NCBI GenBank assembly: GCA_030015575.1
Contig: JASDDO010000006.1
Coordinates: forward strand, 324,494,361 to 324,558,360
DNA from: Agapanthus africanus
Lineage: Eukaryota; Streptophyta; Magnoliopsida; Asparagales; Amaryllidaceae
Direction: 5' to 3'
Length of the DNA: 64,000 bases
The notes under the pieces were generated by a model, which worked only from the letters and a program-made list of their open reading frames with translations, was not told the origin of the DNA and searched no databases. This document shows, one piece after another, positions 10,295 to 20,310 of the stretch. Positions within the stretch are counted from its first letter, which is position 1. Each line of letters opens with the position of its first letter. A program made the translations under genes and the position numbers.

Positions 10295-11041
10295 ATGGGT
10301 ACCCCAAATCATAAATCACTTGCCGAACTTTGGTATCCCGAACCTAACTTTGCCTCGTACGTCAATTTGTTCGGTCAATTTAAAGACGATCCTTCCATGC
10401 CTAAAATATCTTTGAAAGATCAAATAGAAGAGTCTAGGATAAACAGTTTGACTTTGCAACCCACTCCGTGTCAACCAAGTCAACCTTTACCACCTCCATA
10501 TGTTGATACCACTTTTTCAAGTCCCACTGTCACTCCTAAGCCGATGTCCATTGCTGAGCATATTGCTCAATCTCGCAGCCGATCTTTCACCCCTCTCCAC
10601 ACATCTAGTTCTAGGGATCCACATGACTATTCACCTTTTTATCCACATGTTGACCCTACCCCTGTCCAACCACCCGCTTCCTACCAGTCCTACCCGACTT
10701 TCCCACCGTCACTAGACACTGTTTCTACACAGCCTTTTGGGAGTTTCACATATCCAAACAAATTCGAATCTTTTACCGAAACCCCCTCACCACCCAAGTC
10801 TAGTTTGGAAGAGTCGTTGGAGGCTTATATTTCAGCAACAAACAAAATGGTTAGGAATGTGGAAGCATCCATTACCGCCCTTATGCAACCTAGTGAACCG
10901 GCAGCTAGTTTTCAACTAGCTCCAAATTTTTCAATGTATAAGGAGGCGGTTGGACAGAGTGAGAATGTGAGAGGATTTCCAAATCAAACCTACCCTTACC
11001 CAATTGAAGCCAACAACTCCAATTTTCAAACATGTGTCTAA
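10295..11041 (+). CDS. Element D ORF, first half: proline-rich protein
   Basis: 248 codons from ATG in TAACATGGGT to TAA. Residues about 1-60 are mixed; about 60-170 are rich in Pro, Ser, Thr and Tyr (for example SQPLPPPYVD). Residues about 175-205 (SLEESLEAYISATNKMVRN and on) resemble the short helical segment seen after the zinc knuckle in Athila/Tat Gag proteins. I do not recognise a complete Gag: no capsid core and no CCHC are visible. The frame continues past the stop into the acidic half without a shift, so this may be one 504-codon protein with a single stop gained, or a stop that is sometimes read through. Function unknown; an accessory or degenerate Gag-like protein is the best guess. 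Confidence 0.65.
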   Translation: MGTPNHKSLAELWYPEPNFASYVNLFGQFKDDPSMPKISLKDQIEESRINSLTLQPTPCQPSQPLPPPYVDTTFSSPTVTPKPMSIAEHIAQSRSRSFTPLHTSSSRDPHDYSPFYPHVDPTPVQPPASYQSYPTFPPSLDTVSTQPFGSFTYPNKFESFTETPSPPKSSLEESLEAYISATNKMVRNVEASITALMQPSEPAASFQLAPNFSMYKEAVGQSENVRGFPNQTYPYPIEANNSNFQTCV

Positions 11042-11809
11042 AATGATAAGTTGTGCGACTTTGTAGTGCTTGATTTGCCAGATTATGAGGAACCCCTTTC
11101 GAGTGAAACCACACTTAATCCTTTCGATCTTTACACCTCCACTCTAGAATCTAAATTGATAAATATCCATGCTTTTGATGAGGTATCAGAAAAAATTGAT
11201 TTTCACTTGATTGAGGATATAGACGCCGGGAATATTTTGGATGATGAACCCGTAGATTTGATTGAACTTTTATGTCCAATTCATCATCCCGAGTTATTAA
11301 ATGTTTCTCCCGAACTTCACATGTGTCTTGATTTTGATGATAATGGCATGGATGAGTTAAATATTGAGGAGAATTATGAGGATAGTATTGAGGAGAGTTT
11401 TGAGGATCATATTGAGGTTGAACCATTTTTGTTTGATGTGTCGGATTTTCCAATTCATCCTCTTGAACCTTTAACTAAATCACCCTCCCTCCTTTCCATC
11501 GTTCCGACCACGCAAAAGATCACGCTTGAAGACTGTGAGCTTGAAAATTTTTCCTTTAACTCTGACACAGTTCTCACAGCCGGTAACACTTACGAGTGTT
11601 TCACTTTTTCGGATGATGTTGATGACTCACCGCCCGAGTTTGAATCCTTTGAATTTTCAGATGAGTTAGTTGAACCATCAGACTCGGTTGCTTACAGTCG
11701 TTTCGAACCATTGTTGGAATCTTTCAAGTTCGAGATAGTTTACTACGGTGAGAATGAGACTATCCCTAATTCACTCCTTTTCGTCCTTCCTATCGTTCCG
11801 ACCGTATAA
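11042..11809 (+). CDS. Element D ORF, second half: acidic protein
   Basis: 255 codons in the same frame directly after the TAA at 11039-11041, with no ATG near its beginning, so it is read either by read-through or not at all. It is very rich in Glu and Asp, for example around residues 90-125 (IEENYEDSIEESFEDHIEVE), with many Phe and Leu between the acidic runs. No cysteines are arranged as a zinc finger and no catalytic motif is visible. The open frame over more than 250 codons, in an element with LTRs about 2% different, suggests recent constraint or simply youth. I do not recognise the family. Confidence 0.55.
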   Translation, partial: NDKLCDFVVLDLPDYEEPLSSETTLNPFDLYTSTLESKLINIHAFDEVSEKIDFHLIEDIDAGNILDDEPVDLIELLCPIHHPELLNVSPELHMCLDFDDNGMDELNIEENYEDSIEESFEDHIEVEPFLFDVSDFPIHPLEPLTKSPSLLSIVPTTQKITLEDCELENFSFNSDTVLTAGNTYECFTFSDDVDDSPPEFESFEFSDELVEPSDSVAYSRFEPLLESFKFEIVYYGENETIPNSLLFVLPIVPTV

Positions 11810-13653
11810 GAGACCGTTACGCTTTCATCTCCAATACCAAGTTCGGCGTACCCATGCTTTCTTGCGAATCTTGAGGGATTTGACCCCATTTCTCGACGGG
11901 TTGATAGGTTAGCGCAATCGCTTTTAACACATCGGTCATCACAAATTGCGCTAATTTATTCACTCGATTTACACCCTCAAGTTCGTGCTACACTTCTTTC
12001 TCTCTTTCGTCATTCTTCTCCTCCACCGAGACCATATTCTACTCTTCTTTCCACACGGTCTCATGTGTTTCTCATCTCTTTTCTTTCCACTCCATTCTTT
12101 CACCAACTCGACCTTTACCACGATAAGATTTTTGAATGGTTGGTGCTAACCTTTAGCTTGTGCAAGGCCAAGCTTAAGTTTGGGGGGAACCTTGTTGTAT
12201 ATATGTACATATATTTTTTGTTTTCTTTTTCAATAAAAAATAAAAAAAATTCAAAACATTAAAAAATATAAAAACTTTTATAAATAAATAAACAGGAGAG
12301 TGCTGACATTTTGACCTTCTTGGTGTAGCATGACAGTGATGACACTGTCAAGTTTAAGTTTGGGGGTATGCTCGGTACGTCTTCTTCCTTCGCATTCATG
12401 TGTATATTTTTGCATTTGCATACTTATTTTAAAATCCATAAAAATTGGAAAATTTCAAAAATTATAAAAATTAATGTATTCAATTTTGGCCTAATTGACT
12501 TGAGTTTGACAAATAGGTTAACTAGCTAGGAACAACTAGATCTTAGACTTAGTAAATTAAAAACCCTAAAAATAACCTTCCTTAAATTTTAACGGTAGAA
12601 AGTATATGTCTTTGTAGTTTATTTAGAAATAGGCAAATTTTGAGTCCACTTTTTGGGCTAAGTCGAAACAAGGGAAGAGTGTTGATATTTTTATTAGAGT
12701 ATAAGTTTGAAAAATAATTCCTAGCTTAAGTTTAGATTCTGAAAATATATACCCTACAATTTGCACAATCACGCACCTTGAAACTTGGAATAGTAGAGGA
12801 GACCTTGAAATGCTCTTGTCTTAAGTCCTTAGTACGAAGAAAATGAAAATTTATACAAGTGTGAATAAAAAAAATGAACACTGGTTTTTGTGATTACTTA
12901 AGGCTACAAAAAAAAAGAAAAATATTTAGCGAGGGTGCTTCATCACCTAGTGCCTTAGACCAACTGGTTTGGGAGTCACTGCTAAAAGCCTTGGGTGTTG
13001 CAAGACTAGGAAGTACCCTTTAAAGTGCAAACGCATTTTGTAATCGGTCGTTGGTACCTCAAGAAGTATTAACGGTCGCATGAAGAATGTGTAAGCAAAA
13101 ATTCATTTAAAATTCACCTACTAATAAGTACTTTGGACAACGGACAAGGGTATGATTGCTTGATTTGAATTTCCAAGTGTAGGGGTGATTTATACACACA
13201 TGTGGGGATATGTAATTGGAGTTTAGATGAGAGAAAGGAGTGAAGGATAGAACTTGTATCTTTAGTAGGGTTGATAAAAATTCCTAAGTGGAGATGGAAC
13301 CCTAGAAGGAAAACTTAAAAGATGCCGAAAGCTAAGTAAGTCTATAGAACATATATAATCTTAAGTTAAATAATAAGGAAGTGTGAAGAATATGGGTGGA
13401 TAATTTACGAGTAGAAGATAATAGAATTCCTTGTTAGAAAACCTAATTGGAGAATTAAAGTCGAAAAAGCCGAATTGATAGGATTTTGTGCGTAGTATCC
13501 GCTGAAAACCCTCAGGAGACAACACTCCTCCTACTAGGGACACGTAGAGGTTTAACGGCTTGTTGCATGAGCTCAGTGCAATCGCGATTCCCTGCGAAAG
13601 CGCGGTTAGGTTTTTTGTAGAGAATAAAAATAAGTTTGCTCGAGGACGAGCAA
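11810..13653 (+). other. Element D 3' untranslated interior, AT-rich
   Basis: No supported gene. It holds two extra polypurine-tract look-alikes: TTAAGTTTGGGGGGAAC near 12174-12190 and AGTTTAAGTTTGGGGGTATG (12351-12370). The second follows at once a perfect 8-bp stem with a 4-base loop, TGACAGTG-atga-CACTGTCA (12331-12350). Athila and Tat relatives often have a long non-coding stretch here. Confidence 0.6.
12331..12370 (+). other. Hairpin plus internal polypurine-like tract
   Basis: Perfect 8-bp inverted repeat (12331-12350) abutting AGTTTAAGTTTGGGGGTATG. The purine tract repeats the real 3' PPT (AAGTTTGGGGGTATT at 13659-13673). Confidence 0.6.
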
Positions 13654-13673
13654 AAGATAAGTTTGGGGGTATT
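13654..13673 (+). other. Element D polypurine tract
   Basis: AAGATAAGTTTGGGGGTATT immediately upstream of the 3' LTR; the plus-strand primer site. Confidence 0.85.
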
Positions 13674-15008
13674 TGTTCACACCATAATATTGTATTATTA
13701 TATTCCCCATTCTTATTCTTTTTATAAATAAACAGGTGCTTTTGACGCATGTCTGCTACATATTACAGGTTACAGGTTCTTGGAGCGAAAACAGTGAAAA
13801 AGACAAAAGACGACACAAAAAAGGGACTTTGACCAACAAATAGAAGGATATTAATCAAGCCTACACAAAAGATCAGTACAAGGCAACGCAACGTCCAAGA
13901 TTACAAAGCAAACGGTTAAAAGTCCACTGCAATTGTTCACTGGAGATCTGGAAGAAATAGAAAATCCAAATGGAGAAAAGACCTGAATAAATAAGAAGCC
14001 CAAATAGCAGAGAACAATCCCAGAAAAACTCATACCTTAAGTCACCAAATGGGCCGCGGAACCGCGGCCCAAGCCAACCAATGCCGCGGTTCCGCGGCCA
14101 GAATAAGCCTGGGGTTCGTGATTTTTTTGGGCTAAACTCGAGACGGCGTTGACTAGTCTTTATAGGGCTATTTTTGTAAATGTAGACATGCGAGTCATTG
14201 TAACCCTAGGGTTTCCTATTCTCTATAAATAGGAACTCTAAAGCTTGTATTCTTTTTATGCCTCCTTTTAATAATAAATTTCAGAATTCTTTATGGAGAG
14301 CTTCGGTGCTTCTTTTCACTTCATTAATTCAGATCTGACAACCCTGCGTTGATATTTGGAGAGAGCCATCTGTAAGTAATTTTATTTAATTGCTCTAGTT
14401 TAGATTTTAATTTTTTGCCCTAGGTAGATTTAATTCCTTGCCATAGATAATTGTTTAGAGTTAGCTTTGGGGAAGGCTTTTGAGAGATGAGATCTCTCAT
14501 CTCTTTCTTACCCATCATATATTTTCAATAGAACTCCATGCATACACGCACACACCGCGCCCTACGGCATCTTACCCCTCGAGGTAGCGGTGATACCGTA
14601 GTGTAAAGGCCCGGTTGCACGCGTTTTCCATGGAGGTTAGGGTAAGGATCTCTAAAGGAAGGATAAGAACCTAGAGGAAGGAACACCTTCCCGAATGGAT
14701 CTAATCCCCTTTATTGATAATTACCATAACTCCTCATAGATCTTCATTCGGGTATAGAAAGCGTTGAGATTTACTTGCATTTCCAAACCATCCCTAAACC
14801 TAACCCTAACAAGACTAGATCTAGATAATTTTAGTATAGATAGATTTAGTTTTTAGATTTAATAATCAATCCGAACACCCTTCGGAATTAACTCGTAAGA
14901 GCGAATAGGAGATTCATAACATCCCTGTGGACCGACCCGTACTCACCGGCTAGCTGCAAAGCGACGCCGTTCTTGATTGCGATTATAGATAGTTTTTGAG
15001 ATCAATCA
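13674..15008 (+). repeat. Element D 3' LTR
   Basis: 1335 bp, same length and ends as the 5' LTR, followed by the target-site duplication GCATC at 15009-15013. It carries the GC-rich module near 14051-14099 and a TATA box at 14224-14231. Confidence 0.95.
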
Positions 15009-15268
15009 GCATCCATATCATACTGTTTTGCCATTTGAAAGAAGACGAATCGGGGTTTTTAGGAAAATAAGGGCTACGGTGTTTTTAAGAAAAGATGCGT
15101 CTTTTGAAAATAGACGTAGAATTCCTTTGCCTGTCTTTAAAATGCTCCAGATTCGTTAGTTTTTGAAATAGGTATGACCTCAGCCTAGCCTAATATCTAC
15201 TAGCAAAACTACGACTCTAACTAATAAGTCAATCAGGAGGGGTATGGAAACCACCTAAATCTGAGTCG

Positions 15269-15321
<53 letters not shown>

Positions 15322-17435
15322 AAATAGTCGGTGATCCCGCCTCAAAGGTACCGCGTGCGATACAATATCATATTACATCCTCGAGTGATGAGTGCGGATC
15401 TATCATCAATATAAAGCTCGTACGGTAAATCATCGTACGGCATCCCAAAAGCTGGGTACGGGTCAATATCACATTCCTCTCATCAATTATCAGGTATCCT
15501 TATCATCATATCTCATGATCTGGGGTACTGATCTACGTCTAGTACAAATCGATACCATCTAGGTAATTACGAATGCGTGTGTGAAACACACGTCCAAAGG
15601 CCCGCTAAAATCACATGTCGTATCCCAAATACGAATCACACACCGATCTCATGGCACTATGCTAAATCTCAATCGACTCATCTCCAAACATCATACACTA
15701 TCCTCGTCACCTAAGTATATGTATAACGAATATGCAGGTGTGTGCGTGTGGCTGTAAGCCTATTTTAGGGTTCGCAACTAGGAACTATACTAGTTTACTC
15801 CTACGCCCTAATCTAACCCTAGTACACCTAATCTCATCTCAAATATCCATGACACACTATAAGGTATCATATATATAGTATACTAGACATCGAACAGCGG
15901 GGGTGGTATACGCCATCCACCCGACTTCCCCCGTAAATATAATCTACTCACCTGCTTCTTGTGTGTCGGTGTCGATGTCACCTTCATCTTCTTCATCGTA
16001 TGAAACCCACGTGAAGGTACCTATATAGATAACACAATCGGAATGCGTATTAAAATCACATCGGGAATACCAAAACATCACGCTAAGGCCTATATGTTAG
16101 AACCTATAGAATACGCTTTCAAAACCACCAAGCAACTCTCGATATTGTCGTACAAACTTCGAATGATTGAGGTACAACACAGATACAAAAATCCAGAATG
16201 CAAAATACGCAAAACGAAACCCGAATCGAAACAGCAACTATTGAAAATGGTCCCAGATTTCACCCTAGGTCAAAACAGCCAAAGTTGCATATGCCAAGGG
16301 TCTAGTTTACTGGAGATGGAGCCATGGAAGAAACAAGAATCAAAATGGTGGGACCCAAGCCGCAATTTGCGGCCATCAGGATTAAATCCACGGCCTGGTT
16401 GGGAAGATAGGGGCTAGGGTTTTGGGTGATGCCTCCTAGGTGCCTGCATGTATCACTGTCCATGCAAAAATATTTTCAGGTGACCCGGGTGTTAGCAGAT
16501 TTCCAAATACAATCACAGAATCCACAATTCTTCCGATATCGTTTTTCTAAATCCATATTCCGGGTTTCTAGTTTCTGGTTTAGTCTAATGTAACATCACA
16601 ATAGGGGTTATTGTCCCTAATTACACCTCAATTCACCTTTGAAATCAATTCAAACCCTAAACCCTAACTTGGAATTTCCAAAGTTCACCAAAACCACACA
16701 ATATCGATTCTAAACTAACATGGATGCTAAGGGAATGGAAATTCTACCTTAAAGATGGAATGATTACCTCATTTGGGACCCAAGAATCCCCTACAGCACC
16801 AAAATGTGATTTTTCTTTGTCCAAAGGGTGGCTTGTGAGCTTGTGCACAAAATTTGTGAAGTGGGAATGGGGTTTTGGATGGGTTTTAATGGTGTTGTGA
16901 GGTCTTTGAGGGGGAGGGAGAGAGAGGGCAGCAGCTTTGAGGGGAAGGGAAGAAGAAAATGATGAAGATAATGCAATGAGAACAAGAGGCATACCATGGT
17001 TGACCCCTCACATCTCTCTCTCTCTCTTGCCTATACCTCCTTTCTTTATTCATTTTCCTTTTTCTTTTCTTTTCTTTTTCTCATTCTCTCTAATTAACAA
17101 CCATGCAAGAATGCCATAATAAAACATGTAGGAAAGCCATGGAAAAATATGTAACAAGTGTAAAAAGATATGGTGTATGTTTTGCACAAATATGCTAAAA
17201 ATCCGATTAGCGATTTTTAATCGCGATTAGCACTAAATTAGTGTCAAACTAATCATAAAAACTTAAAATTTGCATAATTCACATAAAACACCCTCTTTTA
17301 GTATTTCTATAATTTTCCAAATTTTTTCCCATTTATCGGTATTTAATTATACCGAAATATTAAAATATTCATTAAAATTAATACTAAATTATAAAAATTC
17401 CCAAAAATAATATTTTATTTTTCTGTAATGTTACA
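15009..17435 (-). mobile_element. Element C, 3' LTR, inner segment
   Basis: It continues the LTR interrupted at 8195 and matches 22341-24758 with a few percent difference. It ends (plus-strand view) TTACA, next to ATCTTCTCCCCTT, the reverse complement of a polypurine tract. Coding-looking frames such as 16043-16417 are present in both LTRs but contain no known domain, so I leave them uncalled. Confidence 0.88.
15272..15315. repeat. (TA)n microsatellite
   Basis: About 21 TA units with one TG interruption. The same place in the partner LTR (22597-22634) is (CA)n followed by (TA)n. Confidence 0.95.
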
Positions 17436-18083
17436 ATCTTCTCCCCTTAAAGAAATTCGGTCCCCAAATTTAAATTGAAACCCCTCAAATACTAAAACAT
17501 TTCAGTAAAAAGTCCAAGTCGTCGGGGTTCCGAAATCATCAATATAGAAAACGCATCATAGCACAATGCATGCGCATGAACAATGAGCAGTTAACTCAAA
17601 ATCAAACCTCCGTCAAGCATCCCGCAATCATCGGAGTCATGGTAAAGACACAAATTTCAAATCCAAAATAAAACCAATATGATATAAATCAGAACTATAC
17701 ATGTAAATAGCCGAAGTAAATGCATGCCAAATCTTTTTAAGTCGCTGTGCGATGCGCATAACACTGCACATGGCAGACGTCTATTATAATAAAATAAGCA
17801 TATACGTATATATCCTTTGTTTAATATGTACGTTCCGCCGTTTTGAAAACAATTTAGAAGGGTTTCCTTGTTTTAAACGTTTCGTATCATATCAGACACG
17901 TAGGTAAATACTTAGACTGTAGCTCTCTTTTTGGAAATCCTTTCGATAACTAATAATACAAGAAAAGTATATCCAGGCACTGTTCTCTGACTAGTCCTGC
18001 TCAGTATGAAAACAAATAGCAAATATCATAAAAACGTACTGGTCCATAAGAAATAAATTCCAAAAATGTGCATATAAATGATA

Positions 18084-18591
18084 CGTGCGTCTGGTGCGCA
18101 CGGAAATCAAAATCCATATATGTGCCATACATGTGCACAGAAACATCATCTAGGTGCAACGGGTGTGCACGAAACATCTGCCAAGGGCAACGGGCATGCC
18201 TGACAGCAAAATCAGGTGCATCTGATATGCACAAGGAATCCCGATTTAGTGCATCTGGTGTGTATCAAAATCGTATCTCAAAATATGCGCTCAACACGCG
18301 TAAAAATCCAAATCAAATTCACGGAGTGCAAGAAATCAACATCATTATCAAAATCAAAATCGACGGTATACTATACGGTTCAATCCAAATCAGGTATACC
18401 ACGGTGTATAAGCTCACAACCATGTGCATCAGCGTGCAAAAATCAATCAAAACACTAAAAGTGCATGAAAACTATGTTGGAAGCGTAAATCAAATCACCG
18501 GTATAAAATAGGCATGAAATCACAATCAATACCTCAAACGTAATAATTACACGTAAAATATAAATACTTAGTAGGTGCAACCATGGTGCAC
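18084..18591 (-). repeat. Array of short inverted repeats, element C copy
   Basis: At least seven clear stem-loop units, for example 18084-18102 (CGTGCGTCTGGTGCGCACG), 18121-18139, 18154-18170 (GTGCAACGGGTGTGCAC), 18186-18200, 18216-18232 (GTGCATCTGATATGCAC) and 18575-18591. The region matches the element E array (45850-46300) in reverse complement. Differences between C and E fall largely in the loops. The plus-strand 147-codon frame 18068-18511 is antisense to the element. Confidence 0.75.
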
Positions 18592-19019
18592 GAAAACAAA
18601 TATCATGTAGCTCAGCCATCAAGACTAAATCATGCGAACAGATCGCCAAAAATACCAAAATCCAAGGTGAAGGATACGTGATAATCAAATCATAAAATCA
18701 CAAATCATAAATACCGTCGTCGGTATATCCTCCTTCAAAGTCAAGAAGGTGTCGGTGCATCTAATGCTAGCAGCGCAAGATATCTACTTGCCTCCTGTTC
18801 ATGGTCTGGCGTCCTCTGTCTCTGGGTCCTTATCTCCTCTGTGGATTACCAATCTCGCAATTCATCGGCTCATCGGCCCTGTCAGGTGTGTTAACGGGGA
18901 CGATTCCATTCTGGTACTTCTCTGATCATCTGCGTCCTCAGCACAGCATTTCCTCGAAAACTGGTCGCATCCCAACGCCTTTGCATGCGTATCGCATCTC
19001 TGATGTCAGCGGAGTGGAG

Positions 19020-19400
19020 CGTCATCTCGTCGAAATCTCATGTGAACTCTTTACTCCACTTTGTTCCAATGTCGACTGATTCGGACTCGTCTTCTCGTGG
19101 CTGCATGGACTGCGCTCCAACGGCTATACTCATATCCGGAGTCTCCCAAGCAATGTGTCCCATCACATGATATCCGAAAGATGTCGAACCTTTTGATCGA
19201 TTCGTCAAAACCTCATAATCCCCCAAGATATCAACATCTTGAGTACAGTTTAATAGTATCGAGTACATACCTCAGCATCGGTGGACCAGCCGTAGAAGGG
19301 CAAACCCAAGCCTCACTAATGGCGCTGCGGAACTGCCGTAAACCCTAAGGTTCAAAGGCTTTCACACGGTCATTATGTCGAGTTAGGATTTCATTCTTCT
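19020..19400 (-). pseudogene. Degenerate gag-like remnant in element C
   Basis: On the minus strand a 76-codon piece (19038-19268, containing LGDYEVLTNRS) and neighbouring pieces resemble Gypsy Gag text around the capsid region, but stops and shifts break it. The same segment is in element E (about 44780-45235) and in the leader of B (60110-60460). It is conserved more as DNA than as protein. I am not sure that it is Gag. Confidence 0.45.
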
Positions 19401-20294
19401 AGAGGGTTCATAGAATCACTTGCATGTCTTTCCAAATACTTTAAACTTGGAATATGGTTTTCTGACATTCGATTGCCTCCATCGACTACCAACGAACCTA
19501 CATGAAGTCGTCTCTAGCTGGAATCAATCAATCTGATGACCTCGCATCGAGGTAAGCGAACGAACCACATGTCCTAGTCCTTCATCCTTGGGTGACTAGC
19601 AACCTTCCATCATATCTCTAAGTATATACTTATGCTGCATTAGCTCCAACATCTGGGCGATATCTCGTCGTTTGCAGTAACAACTGGCTCATTCGTCTGT
19701 ACGCTGAACAACGCCTCAATCATCATGAATAAGCGATATATCAATGGTCATCACATCCTGGCTGGCCTCTAGCAGTAGCTTGATCCTCTGGAGCTGATCA
19801 GCACATCCGGGAAATCTCCTAAGAGCGATCTGTCAAACGCTCATGGCGCGAAAACACAATAAAACGACGCCTCTCTATGCAATCGTACGTCTCTAAAATC
19901 ACGCCATGGTCAATCCTCGTCCGTGACGAGCTCAAGCTGACGCAACTCTAACTGTAGCTCTCTCTGCCCGTGTAATCGTAGCAGCAAAATCATAACCAAT
20001 ATCGATGAGGATAGATCATAGGAATGAATATAATACTGTGCAAGGAAATGTACATCCTAAGGTTTCTTAAGCGGAGTAGCGTATCGTAAATATATCGAGG
20101 AACATACGTACGGTACGTCACTCTACTCAAGCTACATACTCCATCAACCAAGGGTCATCCTACGCGACGAAATTTCGGGTATAATACCCTCGACTAAGTC
20201 TAAGTTCTGTAAGGTCAAGCCTAAGTTCCGTATATATATAAATTCCCTAGGCTCCGCATAGTCAAACTTAGACTCGAACCAAGGCTAACCTAGC

Positions 20295-20306
20295 GCTCTG
20301 ATACCA
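20295..20306 (-). other. Element C primer-binding site, tRNA-iMet type
   Basis: Plus-strand GCTCTGATACCA is the complement of TGGTATCAGAGC. The four-base spacer AAGT to the LTR is the same as in element E. Confidence 0.9.
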
Positions 20307-20310
20307 ACTT

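Larger units (their letters stand above)
8196..15008 (+). mobile_element. Element D: complete pol-less Athila-like retrotransposon
   Basis: A 6813-bp element with two LTRs of exactly 1335 bp, a tRNA-Asp-type PBS, a polypurine tract and a GCATC target-site duplication. I count about 29 differences between the LTRs by eye (about 2.2%), mostly transitions, so it is fairly young. The interior (4.1 kb) has no recognisable protease, reverse transcriptase, RNase H or integrase. Its only long frame is 10295-11809. It is therefore probably non-autonomous and mobilised by a relative. The Athila/Tat assignment rests on the PBS and the AAGTTTGGGGG tract, not on pol. Confidence 0.92.
17436..20310 (-). mobile_element. 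Element C interior (2.9 kb, no pol)
   Basis: Interior of a minus-strand retrotransposon, from the polypurine tract (17436-17450, read on the minus strand) to the PBS (20295-20306). It aligns with the reverse complement of the element E interior (43983-46963), including the hairpin array and a gag-like remnant. No protease, reverse transcriptase or integrase is recognisable. LTRs of 4.45 kb around 2.9 kb fit a large retrotransposon derivative (LARD). Confidence 0.85.

Noticed and set aside
16043-16417. 124-codon frame with a near twin at 23375-23749
   Set aside because: Both lie in the two LTRs of element C, so the similarity reflects LTR duplication; no recognised domain.
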